A program made the translations under genes and the position numbers. This document shows, piece after piece, positions 44,123 to 51,783 of a stretch of 64,000 nucleotides of DNA. Every line of letters starts with the position of its first letter. Within the stretch, counting starts at the first letter, position 1. Source of the stretch: Leptospiraceae bacterium (GTDB lineage Bacteria > Spirochaetota > Leptospiria > Leptospirales > Leptospiraceae); contig JACKPC010000007.1 of the NCBI GenBank assembly GCA_024233835.1, forward strand, positions 62,001 through 126,000. The letters are read 5' to 3'. Below the pieces are notes generated by a model. That model was given only the letters and a program-made list of their open reading frames with translations, did no database searches and was not told the origin of the DNA.

Positions 44123-44412
44123 TGATTTTCCCTTCTATTCCTTTTCGGTATTTCCTCCTCATTTGCTTTCCGTATATTTCCCGGAATCCCTTTTTCATGG
44201 ACATGTGGAGTATCTATCATCTCATTTATTTTCTTATTAAAATGCTCATCTCCAAATAAATCAACCCTTTTTACTTCATCATAACCGGTTGGGTTTAGAA
44301 TATTTCTAATATATGTTGCATATTTGAGAATATATCCATAAATATCCTCAATAAAGGTTGTATGGTTTCCTTCAGCATTGGGATCAGGTTTTAATTTGTT
44401 AAGTTTAGACAT
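44119..44412 (-). CDS. Ntox24-like toxin domain, free-standing
   Basis: 97 aa. The sequence KPDPNAEGNHTTF..., VKRVDLFGDEHFNKK and IDTPHVHEKGIPGNIRKANEEEIPK matches the C-terminal toxin domain of polymorphic toxins type 24 (pattern N-x-x-G-x-H-T-T-F ... TPHVHDP-x-PGGVR). In known cases it forms the tip of a large secreted protein; here it has its own start and no delivery part upstream, so it is either a solitary cassette or a remnant of a silenced toxin. It is paired with Imm53. Confidence 0.75.
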   Translation of the reverse strand: MSKLNKLKPDPNAEGNHTTFIEDIYGYILKYATYIRNILNPTGYDEVKRVDLFGDEHFNKKINEMIDTPHVHEKGIPGNIRKANEEEIPKRNRRENQ

Positions 44413-44625
44413 ATCTATATACCCTTAGATTCCATAAGCAGATAAAACCTATCCCCACTATCTCGTAAAATAAATCTTTTGCCATTTAAGCAAGATCAGA
44501 TCGAGTTTGCTTTTTGTCAAGACAAGAACTATACAAAAGAGTAGATGTATTAGGAATATAAATTCTAACAACTAAACACTTTTCATTTTAACAAATACTA
44601 TAATAGTCAAATAATTTCTCTACTT
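44413..44625. other. AT-rich spacer
   Basis: 213 bp between the toxin domain gene and the MNT gene. I see no gene or strong secondary structure in it. Confidence 0.4.
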
Positions 44626-44871
44626 TTAATATCTTAAACACATTACATCTAATTCTCTTTCTAAAGCTTTATCCATAGCTTTAGAAACAAGTAATTTTCT
44701 TTTAAGAATATTTACTCCTTCAAAATCTTCTGAAACTATTAGTAAATCTACGTCTGAACGGTCAGTTTCTTTACCCAAAGCACAGGAACCACGAATATAA
44801 ACTTTCTCTGATATAAAATAAGGATTATCCTTTAGTTTTAACTTTAAAGTTTTTATTATATTTCTCAACAA
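44626..44871 (-). CDS. MNT-type minimal nucleotidyltransferase
   Basis: 81 aa, DNA polymerase beta-like fold. The motif GS-x10-D-x-D is exact: GSCALGKETDRSDVDLL. It starts at TTG 44871 after GGGTGA. MNT proteins are usually antitoxins that AMPylate a neighbouring HEPN toxin; here the normal next-door partner (about 130 aa HEPN) is missing. Another HEPN-like protein lies 800 bp upstream in the CHAT operon, but a partnership is not shown. It sits between two cassette-like elements. Confidence 0.75.
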   Translation of the reverse strand: MLRNIIKTLKLKLKDNPYFISEKVYIRGSCALGKETDRSDVDLLIVSEDFEGVNILKRKLLVSKAMDKALERELDVMCLRY

Positions 44872-44905
44872 AAATCACCCCATATGTTTTAAATACTTGA
44901 ATTTC

Positions 44906-44982
44906 ACCTAACGTCACGAGCGTGATGAGAAGTTTCCGCAGCTTCATAACTTGGTGGAAATTTTTCATACGCTCTGTTTGAG
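44906..44982. repeat. attC-like imperfect palindrome C
   Basis: 77 bp. Outer boxes ACCTAAC (44906-44912, perfect RYYYAAC) and GTTTGAG (44976-44982). The arms GAGCGTGATGAGAAGTTTCC (44918-44937) and GGAAATTTTTCATACGCTC (44956-44974) pair with one extra base on one side. It shares TACGCTCNGTTTGAGGGCTG with element B. It lies between the MNT and XisI genes. Confidence 0.55.
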
Positions 44983-45005
44983 GGCTGTTTTTTGAAGTAT
45001 CACTA

Positions 45006-45344
45006 TCAAGCAATAGCAAATTCGGTATATTTTCTATTATAAGGTGGTTGTAATCCAAGAACAATGTCGGACTTAGGAACTCCTTTTTCTAAAAATAAAG
45101 TAGATAGTTCTTCATCTGTATTATTTTCTTGAATCCAAATTTTATCGTCAATAATGTCCAAATGAAATATACAATCATGAATTCTATCCAGTTCATTCCA
45201 GCCAACATGATATAAGAAATAATGATCATTTTCTTTATCTGTTATAACTTGAATATCAATGTCTGGTAAATTGGAAGGTTTTACTTTTGCTTCCTCTTTA
45301 AGAATATTTATTATTATGTCTCTATAAGATTCTAATTTATCCAT
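45006..45344 (-). CDS. xisI: XisI family protein
   Basis: 112 aa, full length. The match to XisI is strong: MDKLESYRDIIINIL, YHVGWNELDRIHDCIFHLDIIDDKIWIQ and LFLEKGVPKSDIVLGLQPPYNRKYTEFA. XisI was described with XisH and XisF as controlling excision of the cyanobacterial fdxN element; elsewhere XisH-XisI pairs have unknown roles and may be part of mobile or defence-related modules. The start overlaps the XisH piece by 13 bp. The stop is 23 bp before attC-like element C. Confidence 0.85.
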   Translation of the reverse strand: MDKLESYRDIIINILKEEAKVKPSNLPDIDIQVITDKENDHYFLYHVGWNELDRIHDCIFHLDIIDDKIWIQENNTDEELSTLFLEKGVPKSDIVLGLQPPYNRKYTEFAIA

Positions 45345-45580
45345 TGTTCAATAATTTCCATAATCGGATGATATATTACCAATTTCATTTTATAATCTTC
45401 AAGCATCTCTTTATAAAAATCGCTTTTTTGCATTTTTTTGTGTTTATCCTCTGGAACTGCAAGATATAGTATTCTATCTGACTTTGTACCTATTAACATT
45501 TTTAGATAGGAAAGATATTGTCCCAGAGCAATATAAAAACCCTGTATTAGCGACTCTTCGGATGTACGTAAGCGTATCAT
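45332..45580 (-). pseudogene. xisH: XisH, 5-prime-truncated
   Basis: 82 aa corresponding to the C-terminal 60 percent of XisH (normally about 138 aa). GFYIALGQYLSYLKML...DRILYLAVPE and LVIYHPIMEIIEQWIN align with the family end. The N-terminal part with the catalytic Glu of the PD-(D/E)XK-like core and the EIKSF segment is absent; upstream in-frame codons reach a stop. The truncation point lies beside a 97-bp spacer that separates it from the CHAT operon, suggesting a recombination break. Probably not functional without its N-terminus. Confidence 0.75.
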
Positions 45581-45677
45581 GAACCTTTACCGAATAAAAA
45601 TTTGACTCCGTAGGTTATCGCAACGAAGCGGAAGGTTGAATCACTTTTGATATCTATTTTCAGGAGTTCAATACGAT

Positions 45678-46430
45678 TCACCATATTTTCTTTCCTTTGT
45701 AAGATTGATTGCAATTAGAAATTACCGATAAATAATCACCGAAAATACCTTTATAAATTAGATCTTTTATCCATTGAAAGAATCGTTCTCTTCCTATTAA
45801 ATTCAAACAAAACTTAGTATATTCATTATAAAAAATAATACGAGAATTGTGAGCTATGTTGTTTCTTACTATTCGATACTTTGAAGTAAACTTGTATATA
45901 TCTGTATATTTATTTGTTACATAATCCTCTCCTAATAAATGAAATAAACAATTTTTTAAATCATTCTCTGCTTTAACCGAAATTTCTATTCCATAAATCC
46001 ACATTGATAACACGCCCATAGTAAGTGGACGATGGCCTGAAAGACATTTTTCTATTTCAATTCTCCACTTATATTTTCTTTCTAATTCCAATGATTGTAA
46101 AACAATATCAGAATAATCTCTTAAACTCAAATAAAATCGATTATTAAATTCATACTCTATTTGACTAATGAATCCTAATAATATAATGCTATAATCATCC
46201 TCTTCATCACAAAATGCTTCATGTTTTATTAAAGTTTTTAATTTTTTATAATTTAGATAAGTTTCTTTAAAAGTATTTGATATGTTTCTTTCTAAATTTA
46301 ACAAATCCAATTTACTTCCATCTATAATGCTTCTCGTGTTTTGAATACTATATAGTTTTGATTCTATTAGATCCCTAATTTTTTGTTCTAATTCATATTC
46401 TTCTTGATATGAATAACCATCATTAATCAT
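45678..46430 (-). CDS. putative HEPN-type RNase effector coupled to CHAT protease
   Basis: 250 aa, predicted all-helical, no signal or membrane segment. The key observation is RNNIAH (R189-x4-H194) in FTSKYRIVRNNIAHNS, the Rx4-6H motif, with Asn after Arg, that forms the HEPN ribonuclease active site. The stretch before it (TDIYKFTSKYRIVRN) has the usual helix. The rest, with a basic C-terminus (SYKGKKIW), is not recognised. The start overlaps the end of the CHAT gene (ATGA at 46427-46430) with AAGGA upstream, so both proteins are made together. Codon use is extremely A/T-rich as in the CHAT gene. HEPN assignment is by motif and fold prediction by eye. Confidence 0.6.
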   Translation of the reverse strand: MINDGYSYQEEYELEQKIRDLIESKLYSIQNTRSIIDGSKLDLLNLERNISNTFKETYLNYKKLKTLIKHEAFCDEEDDYSIILLGFISQIEYEFNNRFYLSLRDYSDIVLQSLELERKYKWRIEIEKCLSGHRPLTMGVLSMWIYGIEISVKAENDLKNCLFHLLGEDYVTNKYTDIYKFTSKYRIVRNNIAHNSRIIFYNEYTKFCLNLIGRERFFQWIKDLIYKGIFGDYLSVISNCNQSYKGKKIW

Positions 46431-49273
46431 AAAACATCCTTATAAAATATATTTCCATTTCCATACAAAGACCATCCAGCCCAATACAAAGGGCTGGAAA
46501 AATTTTTATCTTTCATAATATCGCTTCTAGATTGTTCTAGTGATTCTTGCAAGCTTTTACCATTTAAAAAATATTTATAAAAATTTGAAAAAAAAATGGA
46601 CGATGCAGTATCATCGATATCCCATCGAGCCGCTATGACTGCATTAACTCCTGAACTTAAAAATGAACTAACAACTCCCATATAATCACCACCTTTTACA
46701 ATTTCTCCTTTTGCTGTAGAGCAAGCCCCTAAGACTACAACTTTTAATTTATTAAACTTTTTAAAAAGTATATCAAAACAAGTATACAAAACATTTTTTC
46801 CTAAAAGCAAACCAGATAATAAAACCTCATCCTTATAAAAGATTCCATGGGTTCCTAAATGAAGAATATCAAGACTATCAAAAATAGTAAAAATTTTATC
46901 TCTATCAATGAATATATTAGAATATTCTATAATTGGGTTATTGATATTTTTTATATCATCAACACTTTTTGGTAAATCTTTTGTTGGATTAACAATATAT
47001 CCAATATGACTTAGTAATAACTTCTTATCTATATTATTAATAATTCTAGATAAGTTAATTTCATATGATATTCTATATAAAACTGAAAAAAGCTGTCCAT
47101 TAACTATAATACTTTCAAAAGGCAACTCGTGAAAAATACCGTATGGAATAAGATATAAATTTTTACATTTCTCTAAGGATTCACAATTTTTCAAGATTAA
47201 TTCGTGGAAGGACTTGCTTAATTCTAGTGCTTGCTTTTGAGATTCTTGAGTGATAATATGCTTTTTAATAATAACTTTATAAGTTTCAATTTTTCGTTTT
47301 AAATTATTAGCTTTAATTTCTATCGGAATATTTTTAATTCCTTGATTAGTACATTCAAAAACCATGAGACGATTGTTGTGTTCAAAAAATACAAGCACTG
47401 TATCTATTTCAGACAACATCTTTATTAATGTTTCAGAAACTTTAGTAAACTCATTTTCAGGATGCTTAGGTGTATTAACTATTAATTTCTTTTGGGTAAT
47501 AACAGTTGAAAGATCATTAAATAAATTATAATCTTTCACTGAACTTCTTATTTTATTCTTATTTACAAAAACCATTTTAGTTACGATATTTTTTACATAA
47601 TCCAAATTAATATCTATAGAGGACACCATGAGATTAAACATTGTATTACGATGTATTTCCAAATAATCAAGTGCTTTTAGTATATTAGATATTTTTAAAT
47701 AGTAAATTACAACTTCTTCATGAAAAGTAGATATTCGATGAATAAAATTTTTTAAAATATTTACAGATTCATGATCATCAATCATATGATTTATAGTGTA
47801 ATTAGCACTTTCAATGATCGAATTAATTTCATCTTGATTACTTATATCAGTAGTGATGGCGTTACTAAATTTTTTTAACTTATTATCAAGGTCATCATGG
47901 AAATTAAAATGATACCCTTCCAAATGCCGAATGATATGAAAGTCTTTAGTTTCTTCTTTAGAATATTTCCCTTTACTTAAATTCCAATAATCTATTTTTT
48001 TATATTTTTTTTCTGATTTTACAGATAGTATATATCTGATTATCTTATGTAAATTGAATTGTCCTGAACGAAGAAAAAAAATATAGTCAAAAAAAACTGC
48101 TTTTTCTGGTTTTCCGTTGCAAAACAATGTCCAAGAAAAAACATCATATAACCTAATTCTTTTTAATTCGCCTTGACGAAAATAATATTCGTATATAATT
48201 TCTTTGTCTTTTAATGATAAGGATTTCATCATAAGCTGAAGAGTGTGTGATATTATTTCTATAGGATTTCCATACTCATCAACGAGTAAATCTTTAGGCA
48301 GTTTACGTTTTGTTATTTCGAGATCCCATGATTCATCTAGTCCACCATTGTTTTCAATAAAATTAAAACAATATCGACCTCGCTCTGATAGCATATCTAT
48401 AGAAAATTCAGTCTCGATAGAATTCCAATCAATCGTTAAATTATCTAATATTTTACTACAATCAGAGAAATCAAAAAAATTTTCTAGTGAAATATCTGTA
48501 TTCCGAATAGGATATGCTTTAATAGAAATGTCATATATTTCATTGAAAATATTTTTGATTTTAAAACTAAACCGATTCCAAAATGAGTTGCCAAACAAAT
48601 GAGCTGCTGTTTCTTTATTAACTGCTTCCAATTCTTTTAATAAATGGCCTAGTTTGGGGTTAAGATAATCATAAATATCTCGATTTTTAATTTTTTGATA
48701 TGTAGTATAATATAATTTTATACCATAATATTTGTTACACGTTTCTAATATTCTCTTTTCTTCAATTTTTGACATTGCATATATTGACATAAAGTCAGAC
48801 AACTCCAGTAAATCATCTCTTGAAATAGCAAAATCATAAACTACTATTTTTTCAAAATTTTTTATTTCTCTAAAAGATCCATTTCGAAATACACTTTTTC
48901 CTCTAAGTAATTTCGATAATATTAGTTCAAAGTCCCATTCATCAATTCTGGTATTTATTAAATTATTGTAAATATCTATGGGTATAGCAAAATAGCAAAG
49001 AAAGAATGATTCATTTTCAGAAAAATCTTTTAAAAGTTCATTTAATAAGAGCTCAGGAATATGGTTATAAAAATAATTGCTAATATTTCTATTGATTTCT
49101 TTCTTGTTATGCTTTTCATAATGGAAAAAAGAATGGATAATATTCAGTTCTGTATTAAGAATTTCTTTTATAGCCTTAAGATAAAAATGTATGCCCCAAT
49201 CATATTCAGTTTCTTGAATAAAATCACTTTCGTAATCACCTATATCTAAATTATAACTTTTTTCCACCAGCAA
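46427..49273 (-). CDS. CHAT-domain (caspase-like) protease with large N-terminal region
   Basis: 948 aa from TTG 49273, or 946 aa from GTG 49267, which better fits the AAAAGGA site. The last 300 residues are a CHAT domain (caspase HetF associated with TPRs): a family segment YLIPYGIFHELPFESI, catalytic His809 in LDILHLGTHG, catalytic Cys851 in VVLGACSTAKGE, then SSGVNAVIAARWDIDDTAS and PLYWAGWSLYGNG, all intact. Residues 1-640 are helical with no domain I can name; clear TPRs are not obvious. It heads a two-gene operon with the HEPN-like protein. A role as sensor/protease of a defence system, activating or regulating the RNase, is inferred from pairing and location in an accessory island. Confidence 0.8.
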   Translation of the reverse strand: MLVEKSYNLDIGDYESDFIQETEYDWGIHFYLKAIKEILNTELNIIHSFFHYEKHNKKEINRNISNYFYNHIPELLLNELLKDFSENESFFLCYFAIPIDIYNNLINTRIDEWDFELILSKLLRGKSVFRNGSFREIKNFEKIVVYDFAISRDDLLELSDFMSIYAMSKIEEKRILETCNKYYGIKLYYTTYQKIKNRDIYDYLNPKLGHLLKELEAVNKETAAHLFGNSFWNRFSFKIKNIFNEIYDISIKAYPIRNTDISLENFFDFSDCSKILDNLTIDWNSIETEFSIDMLSERGRYCFNFIENNGGLDESWDLEITKRKLPKDLLVDEYGNPIEIISHTLQLMMKSLSLKDKEIIYEYYFRQGELKRIRLYDVFSWTLFCNGKPEKAVFFDYIFFLRSGQFNLHKIIRYILSVKSEKKYKKIDYWNLSKGKYSKEETKDFHIIRHLEGYHFNFHDDLDNKLKKFSNAITTDISNQDEINSIIESANYTINHMIDDHESVNILKNFIHRISTFHEEVVIYYLKISNILKALDYLEIHRNTMFNLMVSSIDINLDYVKNIVTKMVFVNKNKIRSSVKDYNLFNDLSTVITQKKLIVNTPKHPENEFTKVSETLIKMLSEIDTVLVFFEHNNRLMVFECTNQGIKNIPIEIKANNLKRKIETYKVIIKKHIITQESQKQALELSKSFHELILKNCESLEKCKNLYLIPYGIFHELPFESIIVNGQLFSVLYRISYEINLSRIINNIDKKLLLSHIGYIVNPTKDLPKSVDDIKNINNPIIEYSNIFIDRDKIFTIFDSLDILHLGTHGIFYKDEVLLSGLLLGKNVLYTCFDILFKKFNKLKVVVLGACSTAKGEIVKGGDYMGVVSSFLSSGVNAVIAARWDIDDTASSIFFSNFYKYFLNGKSLQESLEQSRSDIMKDKNFSSPLYWAGWSLYGNGNIFYKDVL

Positions 49274-49483
49274 TCCTTTTATATAAATTTATAATGCAAT
49301 TGACAATATAGAAGTATGATATAAATAGGTGCTCACATATCTATATTTCCCTTCCACTACAAATTAGAGATATAATAAATAAACCATTATATTACATTAT
49401 AAAAGCTCTTCCAACAAAAAATTGAAAGGCGAAAATGAAAAATTGCCTTACGAAATACTATGCATAAAATTAGTATATAGGAT
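49274..49483. promoter_or_regulatory. upstream region of the CHAT operon
   Basis: 210 bp, extremely AT-rich, no gene. It must carry the promoter of the CHAT-HEPN transcript; runs such as TATAATGTAAT on the minus strand are promoter-like but not specific in such DNA. Confidence 0.4.
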
Positions 49484-49633
49484 ATGAATGAAAGTAGAGA
49501 TTTTAAGGAAAGGGTAGTTTCTGCTTTTTTAAGGGCATTTCCGAAGGAACCGCGTTTTGTTTCCAATCAGGAGATTCGTTTCTTTTTGGAGAAAAATCAT
49601 TTTTTCCTTCTTCTCAGGAATTCCTTATTTTAA
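49484..49633 (+). pseudogene. short gene remnant (49 codons)
   Basis: Frame MNESRDFKERVVSAFLRAFPKEPRFVSN... ends with a stop near a run of T residues; a one-base shift would carry it on as ...FFPSSQEFLILKDFVINELVF. Base use is less AT-rich than the CHAT operon. It reads like the start of a gene damaged by a frameshift. No family recognised. Confidence 0.3.
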
Positions 49634-49724
49634 AAGATTTTGTCATTAATGAATTGGTATTTTTGCTGTCCTACACTCTATCAGGCCTCGGTTTAAACCG
49701 AATCGTAACGAAAGGAAGAGATAC

Positions 49725-50054
49725 TTACAGATTTTTTTTAAGGGAAACAATCAAATCTTTTAAAATACGCAATAGTTTCGGATCTTTTCGGACTTCATTA
49801 AGGATGATTTCTTCTTCTTCACTAAGAGAATTACTGCTTTTCACATCCAGCATTTGTCCGGTTCCCTATATTAGCCATTTAATACTAAACCCATGCTCTT
49901 CATTTAGTTTAAGAATAACATCGATTGGGAGATGTTTAGCTCTACCATTAACAATATCACTTAAATTGGAAGCTTGGACACCATACTTTTGAGCAAAATC
50001 TTTCTGCTTCATGCCAAGGTATGTAAATAGCTCTTTGTATTTTTCTTTATTCAT
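49725..50054 (-). pseudogene. XRE-family HTH regulator interrupted by an in-frame stop
   Basis: 110 codons from ATG 50054 to TAA 49725 with one internal TAG at 49866-49868. The part before the stop (62 aa) is a complete helix-turn-helix: LGMKQKDFAQKYGVQASNLSDIVNGRAKHLPIDVILKLNEEHGFSIKWLI. The same frame continues as GTGQMLDVKSSN...LSEEEEIILNEVRKDPKLLRILKDL, a normal C-terminal helical tail for such proteins. So a point mutation to TAG has shortened it, though the HTH part alone may still bind DNA. A longer reading from 50147 starts without a ribosome site and is unlikely. Confidence 0.6.
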
Positions 50055-50292
50055 AATTATATTTTTTCGCTTTTTTATTGATTTGTGCGATATAGTATAA
50101 CATTCTGGTAAACACCAACTAACCAAGCATTTCCCTTCTTCGGTCATGCCGTCAAGTCACTTCGGTGCTTCGATACTAAATTTATTGCAGAAGCAATAAA
50201 TTTCACTCAGCATCCGAAGGGCAGAAGCCAGCACTCACTCAGTGGCCGAGAAAGTCGATGAAAGCTTGGTTTGGTAAATAAAAGGAGCCTAT
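50055..50292. other. structured spacer before the toxin-antitoxin pair
   Basis: 238 bp without a gene. It contains a perfect 11-bp hairpin (AAATTTATTGC at 50178-50188, complement at 50193-50203, loop AGAA) and flanking CACTTCGGTG/CATCCGAAG-type complementary blocks, similar in style to the attC-like elements downstream of 43 kb. Otherwise nothing identifiable. Confidence 0.4.
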
Positions 50293-50535
50293 ATGCAACA
50301 CTATGAAGTAGAAGCCACGGTCGCCGAAGATGGAACCCTTTCCGCAAAGCTACCGCAGGCCGTAGAACCCGGAACTTACAGGATTGTCGTGGTTTTCGAT
50401 GAAATCACCGTCGCTTCGCATGATCTGTCCCTACAACACGAGCTATCCTTACGCCTCAAACGTATGGAAGAAAACCCTCACCCCGGTTTTACAAGGGAAG
50501 AAGTAGAAAGGGATTTGGAGGCACTAAATGCTTAA
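50293..50535 (+). CDS. antitoxin-like small protein, partner of ParE-type toxin
   Basis: 80 aa: a beta-rich first half (VEATVAEDGTLSAKLPQAVEPGTYRIVVVFDE) followed by an acidic helical tail (LRLKRMEENPHPGFTREEVERDLEALNA). The tail pattern, E-x-NPxPG(F/W)xxEE, is common in antitoxins that precede RelE/ParE toxins. Ribosome site AAAGGAG sits 6 bases before the ATG. The toxin starts 68 bp downstream. Assignment rests on gene pairing and pattern. Confidence 0.65.
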   Translation: MQHYEVEATVAEDGTLSAKLPQAVEPGTYRIVVVFDEITVASHDLSLQHELSLRLKRMEENPHPGFTREEVERDLEALNA

Positions 50536-50545
50536 AAGCAGCTTA

Positions 50546-50557
50546 CAGCCGTCAGCT
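50546..50557. repeat. dispersed AGCTGACGGCTG-type repeat (inverted copy)
   Basis: CAGCCGTCAGCT between antitoxin and toxin; the complement occurs exactly at 51897-51908, and a near copy AGCTGACCGCTG at 51282-51293. The spacer therefore carries copies of a dispersed palindrome-rich repeat. Confidence 0.5.
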
Positions 50558-50603
50558 ATCAGCGGACAGCGTTTTAAAACTGGGAGTCTTCAGGGGGGTT
50601 CTC

Positions 50604-50933
50604 ATGGAAAATGAAAACAAAAAGGGAGAGAGCTATCGCTTTGAACCGGAGGCCAGGAAAGACCTGGAAGATTCCTTTCTCTGGTATGAGAAGCAGAAGA
50701 AAGGTTTGGGTTTAGAGTTTGCTAATGAGGTTTTTGATACTGCGGAAGAGCTTGGAAAAAAGAGGAGAAGCACTGTAGAGATGCATAGCAATCCATCTAT
50801 ATCTTCGGTGAAGAAAACGAAGCTAAAGCGTTTCCCTTTCTCCCTCTATTACGTTCTCAAAGAAACCCTGATTTCAATAGTTGCCGTCTGGCATGACAGG
50901 AGAAATCCGGAATCTTTGAAAAACAGAAAATAA
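50604..50933 (+). CDS. RelE/ParE superfamily toxin
   Basis: 109 aa. The toxin core is clear: YRFEPEARKDLEDSFLWYEKQKKGLGLEFANEVFDTAEEL at the N-terminus, and KRFPFSLYYVLKETLISIVAVWHDRRNP at the C-terminus, which is the conserved strand with catalytic-site Arg of the ParE/RelE fold. It poisons DNA gyrase or cleaves mRNA in ribosomes; which is not decided. Ribosome site AGGGGGG. It pairs with the antitoxin gene upstream. Confidence 0.85.
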   Translation: MENENKKGESYRFEPEARKDLEDSFLWYEKQKKGLGLEFANEVFDTAEELGKKRRSTVEMHSNPSISSVKKTKLKRFPFSLYYVLKETLISIVAVWHDRRNPESLKNRK

Positions 50934-50950
50934 ATAATCTACCCACGAAA

Positions 50951-50970
50951 GCGACCCACCGATGGGTCGC
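50951..50970. terminator. hairpin after the toxin gene
   Basis: GCGACCCA-CCGA-TGGGTCGC, perfect 8-bp stem, 18 bp past the toxin stop. No T-run follows, so termination is only possible. Confidence 0.4.
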
Positions 50971-51311
50971 CTACAGCGGTGAAAATAAACATAATCTATC
51001 TTCAAGGGTGTTGCCGGCTGAGAGAGTGGAACGAGCCGAAGCCAAACACCCTTTTTCCCAGCCGGGAAAACAAAGTCCACCAAATAAGGCCTCTCTTCAT
51101 TAGTGTTTGGATATTATGGATTGGTAAGGAACGGTCGCGACCGTTCCATGTCAGACCATTCCACTGAGTGCTTGTTTTCCTTTTGGAAATCCATACTTTC
51201 AAGTAAAACCACTAATTTTAAGCTATCAGCTCTTTAATAGTTAAGTATTCCTTTTATAAGAAAAAGCTTATCTATCACAAAAGCTGACCGCTGACAGCTA
51301 AAACCAAACCT
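50971..51311. other. gene-free region with inverted repeats
   Basis: 341 bp. It holds AGGGTGTTGCCGGCTG with a downstream complement AACACCCTTTTTCCCAGCCGG-like pair (about 51004-51061), the 20-bp palindrome at 51128-51147 and an AGCTGACCGCTGACAGCT repeat near 51282. No reading frame worth calling. Confidence 0.4.
51128..51147. repeat. perfect 20-bp palindrome
   Basis: GGAACGGTCG directly followed by its complement CGACCGTTCC, with no spacer, in an otherwise AT-rich spacer. A dimeric regulator operator or recombinase core site would look like this; no candidate protein is adjacent. Confidence 0.6.
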
Positions 51312-51783
51312 CTAATCCCTAAGCACTTTTTTGAAAAACTTTTCAAGATAGGCTTTCGGAAGTTCAGTCATTTCTGAAATGAAATCAAGAGAGGAACCTG
51401 CATGTTTCATTTTTATCGCGGTTCGAAGGGCTTTTTTATGCTCGGCTCTTTTTTCACGAATACTAACAAGGCGCTGTGTCTTCTCAATTTTTTTCTCTGC
51501 CAGCAGGCGTTCTTCTTCCTTTCCTTTTTTGAGTCCTTCATGATAGGCATAATGCCTCATCGCCATAAAATCCCGTTCGGACTTCAGGCGCATCTCGTAA
51601 TAAGCTCTGGTCTTATCGTCGAGGGAAATATCTTTCAAAGCTTCTATCGCTTCCCTTAAATCCGAGTACGGCATCTAAAAGTTTTGCTAAGAGATGAGGT
51701 TTCTTTATGCAAAATATCTTAAATACGATATCGCTATATAAAGGTAAAAGCCCGTTCTGTTTTTCCATATCTTTCTGTTTCAT
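51312..51783 (-). pseudogene. Rpn/PD-(D/E)XK nuclease-transposase gene with internal deletion
   Basis: Two pieces of one gene in different frames. The N-terminal piece reads MKQKDMEKQNGLLPLYSDIVFKIF...LLAKLLDAVLGF (from ATG 51783), the usual start of Rpn family recombination-promoting nucleases. The C-terminal piece, LREAIEALKDISLDDKTRAYYEMRLKSERDF followed by a long helical tail to 51312, is the usual end. The 150-200 residues between them, including the PD-(D/E)XK catalytic core, are missing and the junction changes frame. The gene is dead as a nuclease. Confidence 0.75.

Noticed and set aside
43011..45000. tRNA or other known structured RNA
   Set aside because: The hairpins lack a cloverleaf or T-loop and pair with outer boxes in attC fashion; no tRNA was seen anywhere in the window.
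44825..45064. 79-codon frame over the spacer between XisI and MNT genes
   Set aside because: It spans the attC-like element C and ends of two real genes; no family match or ribosome site.
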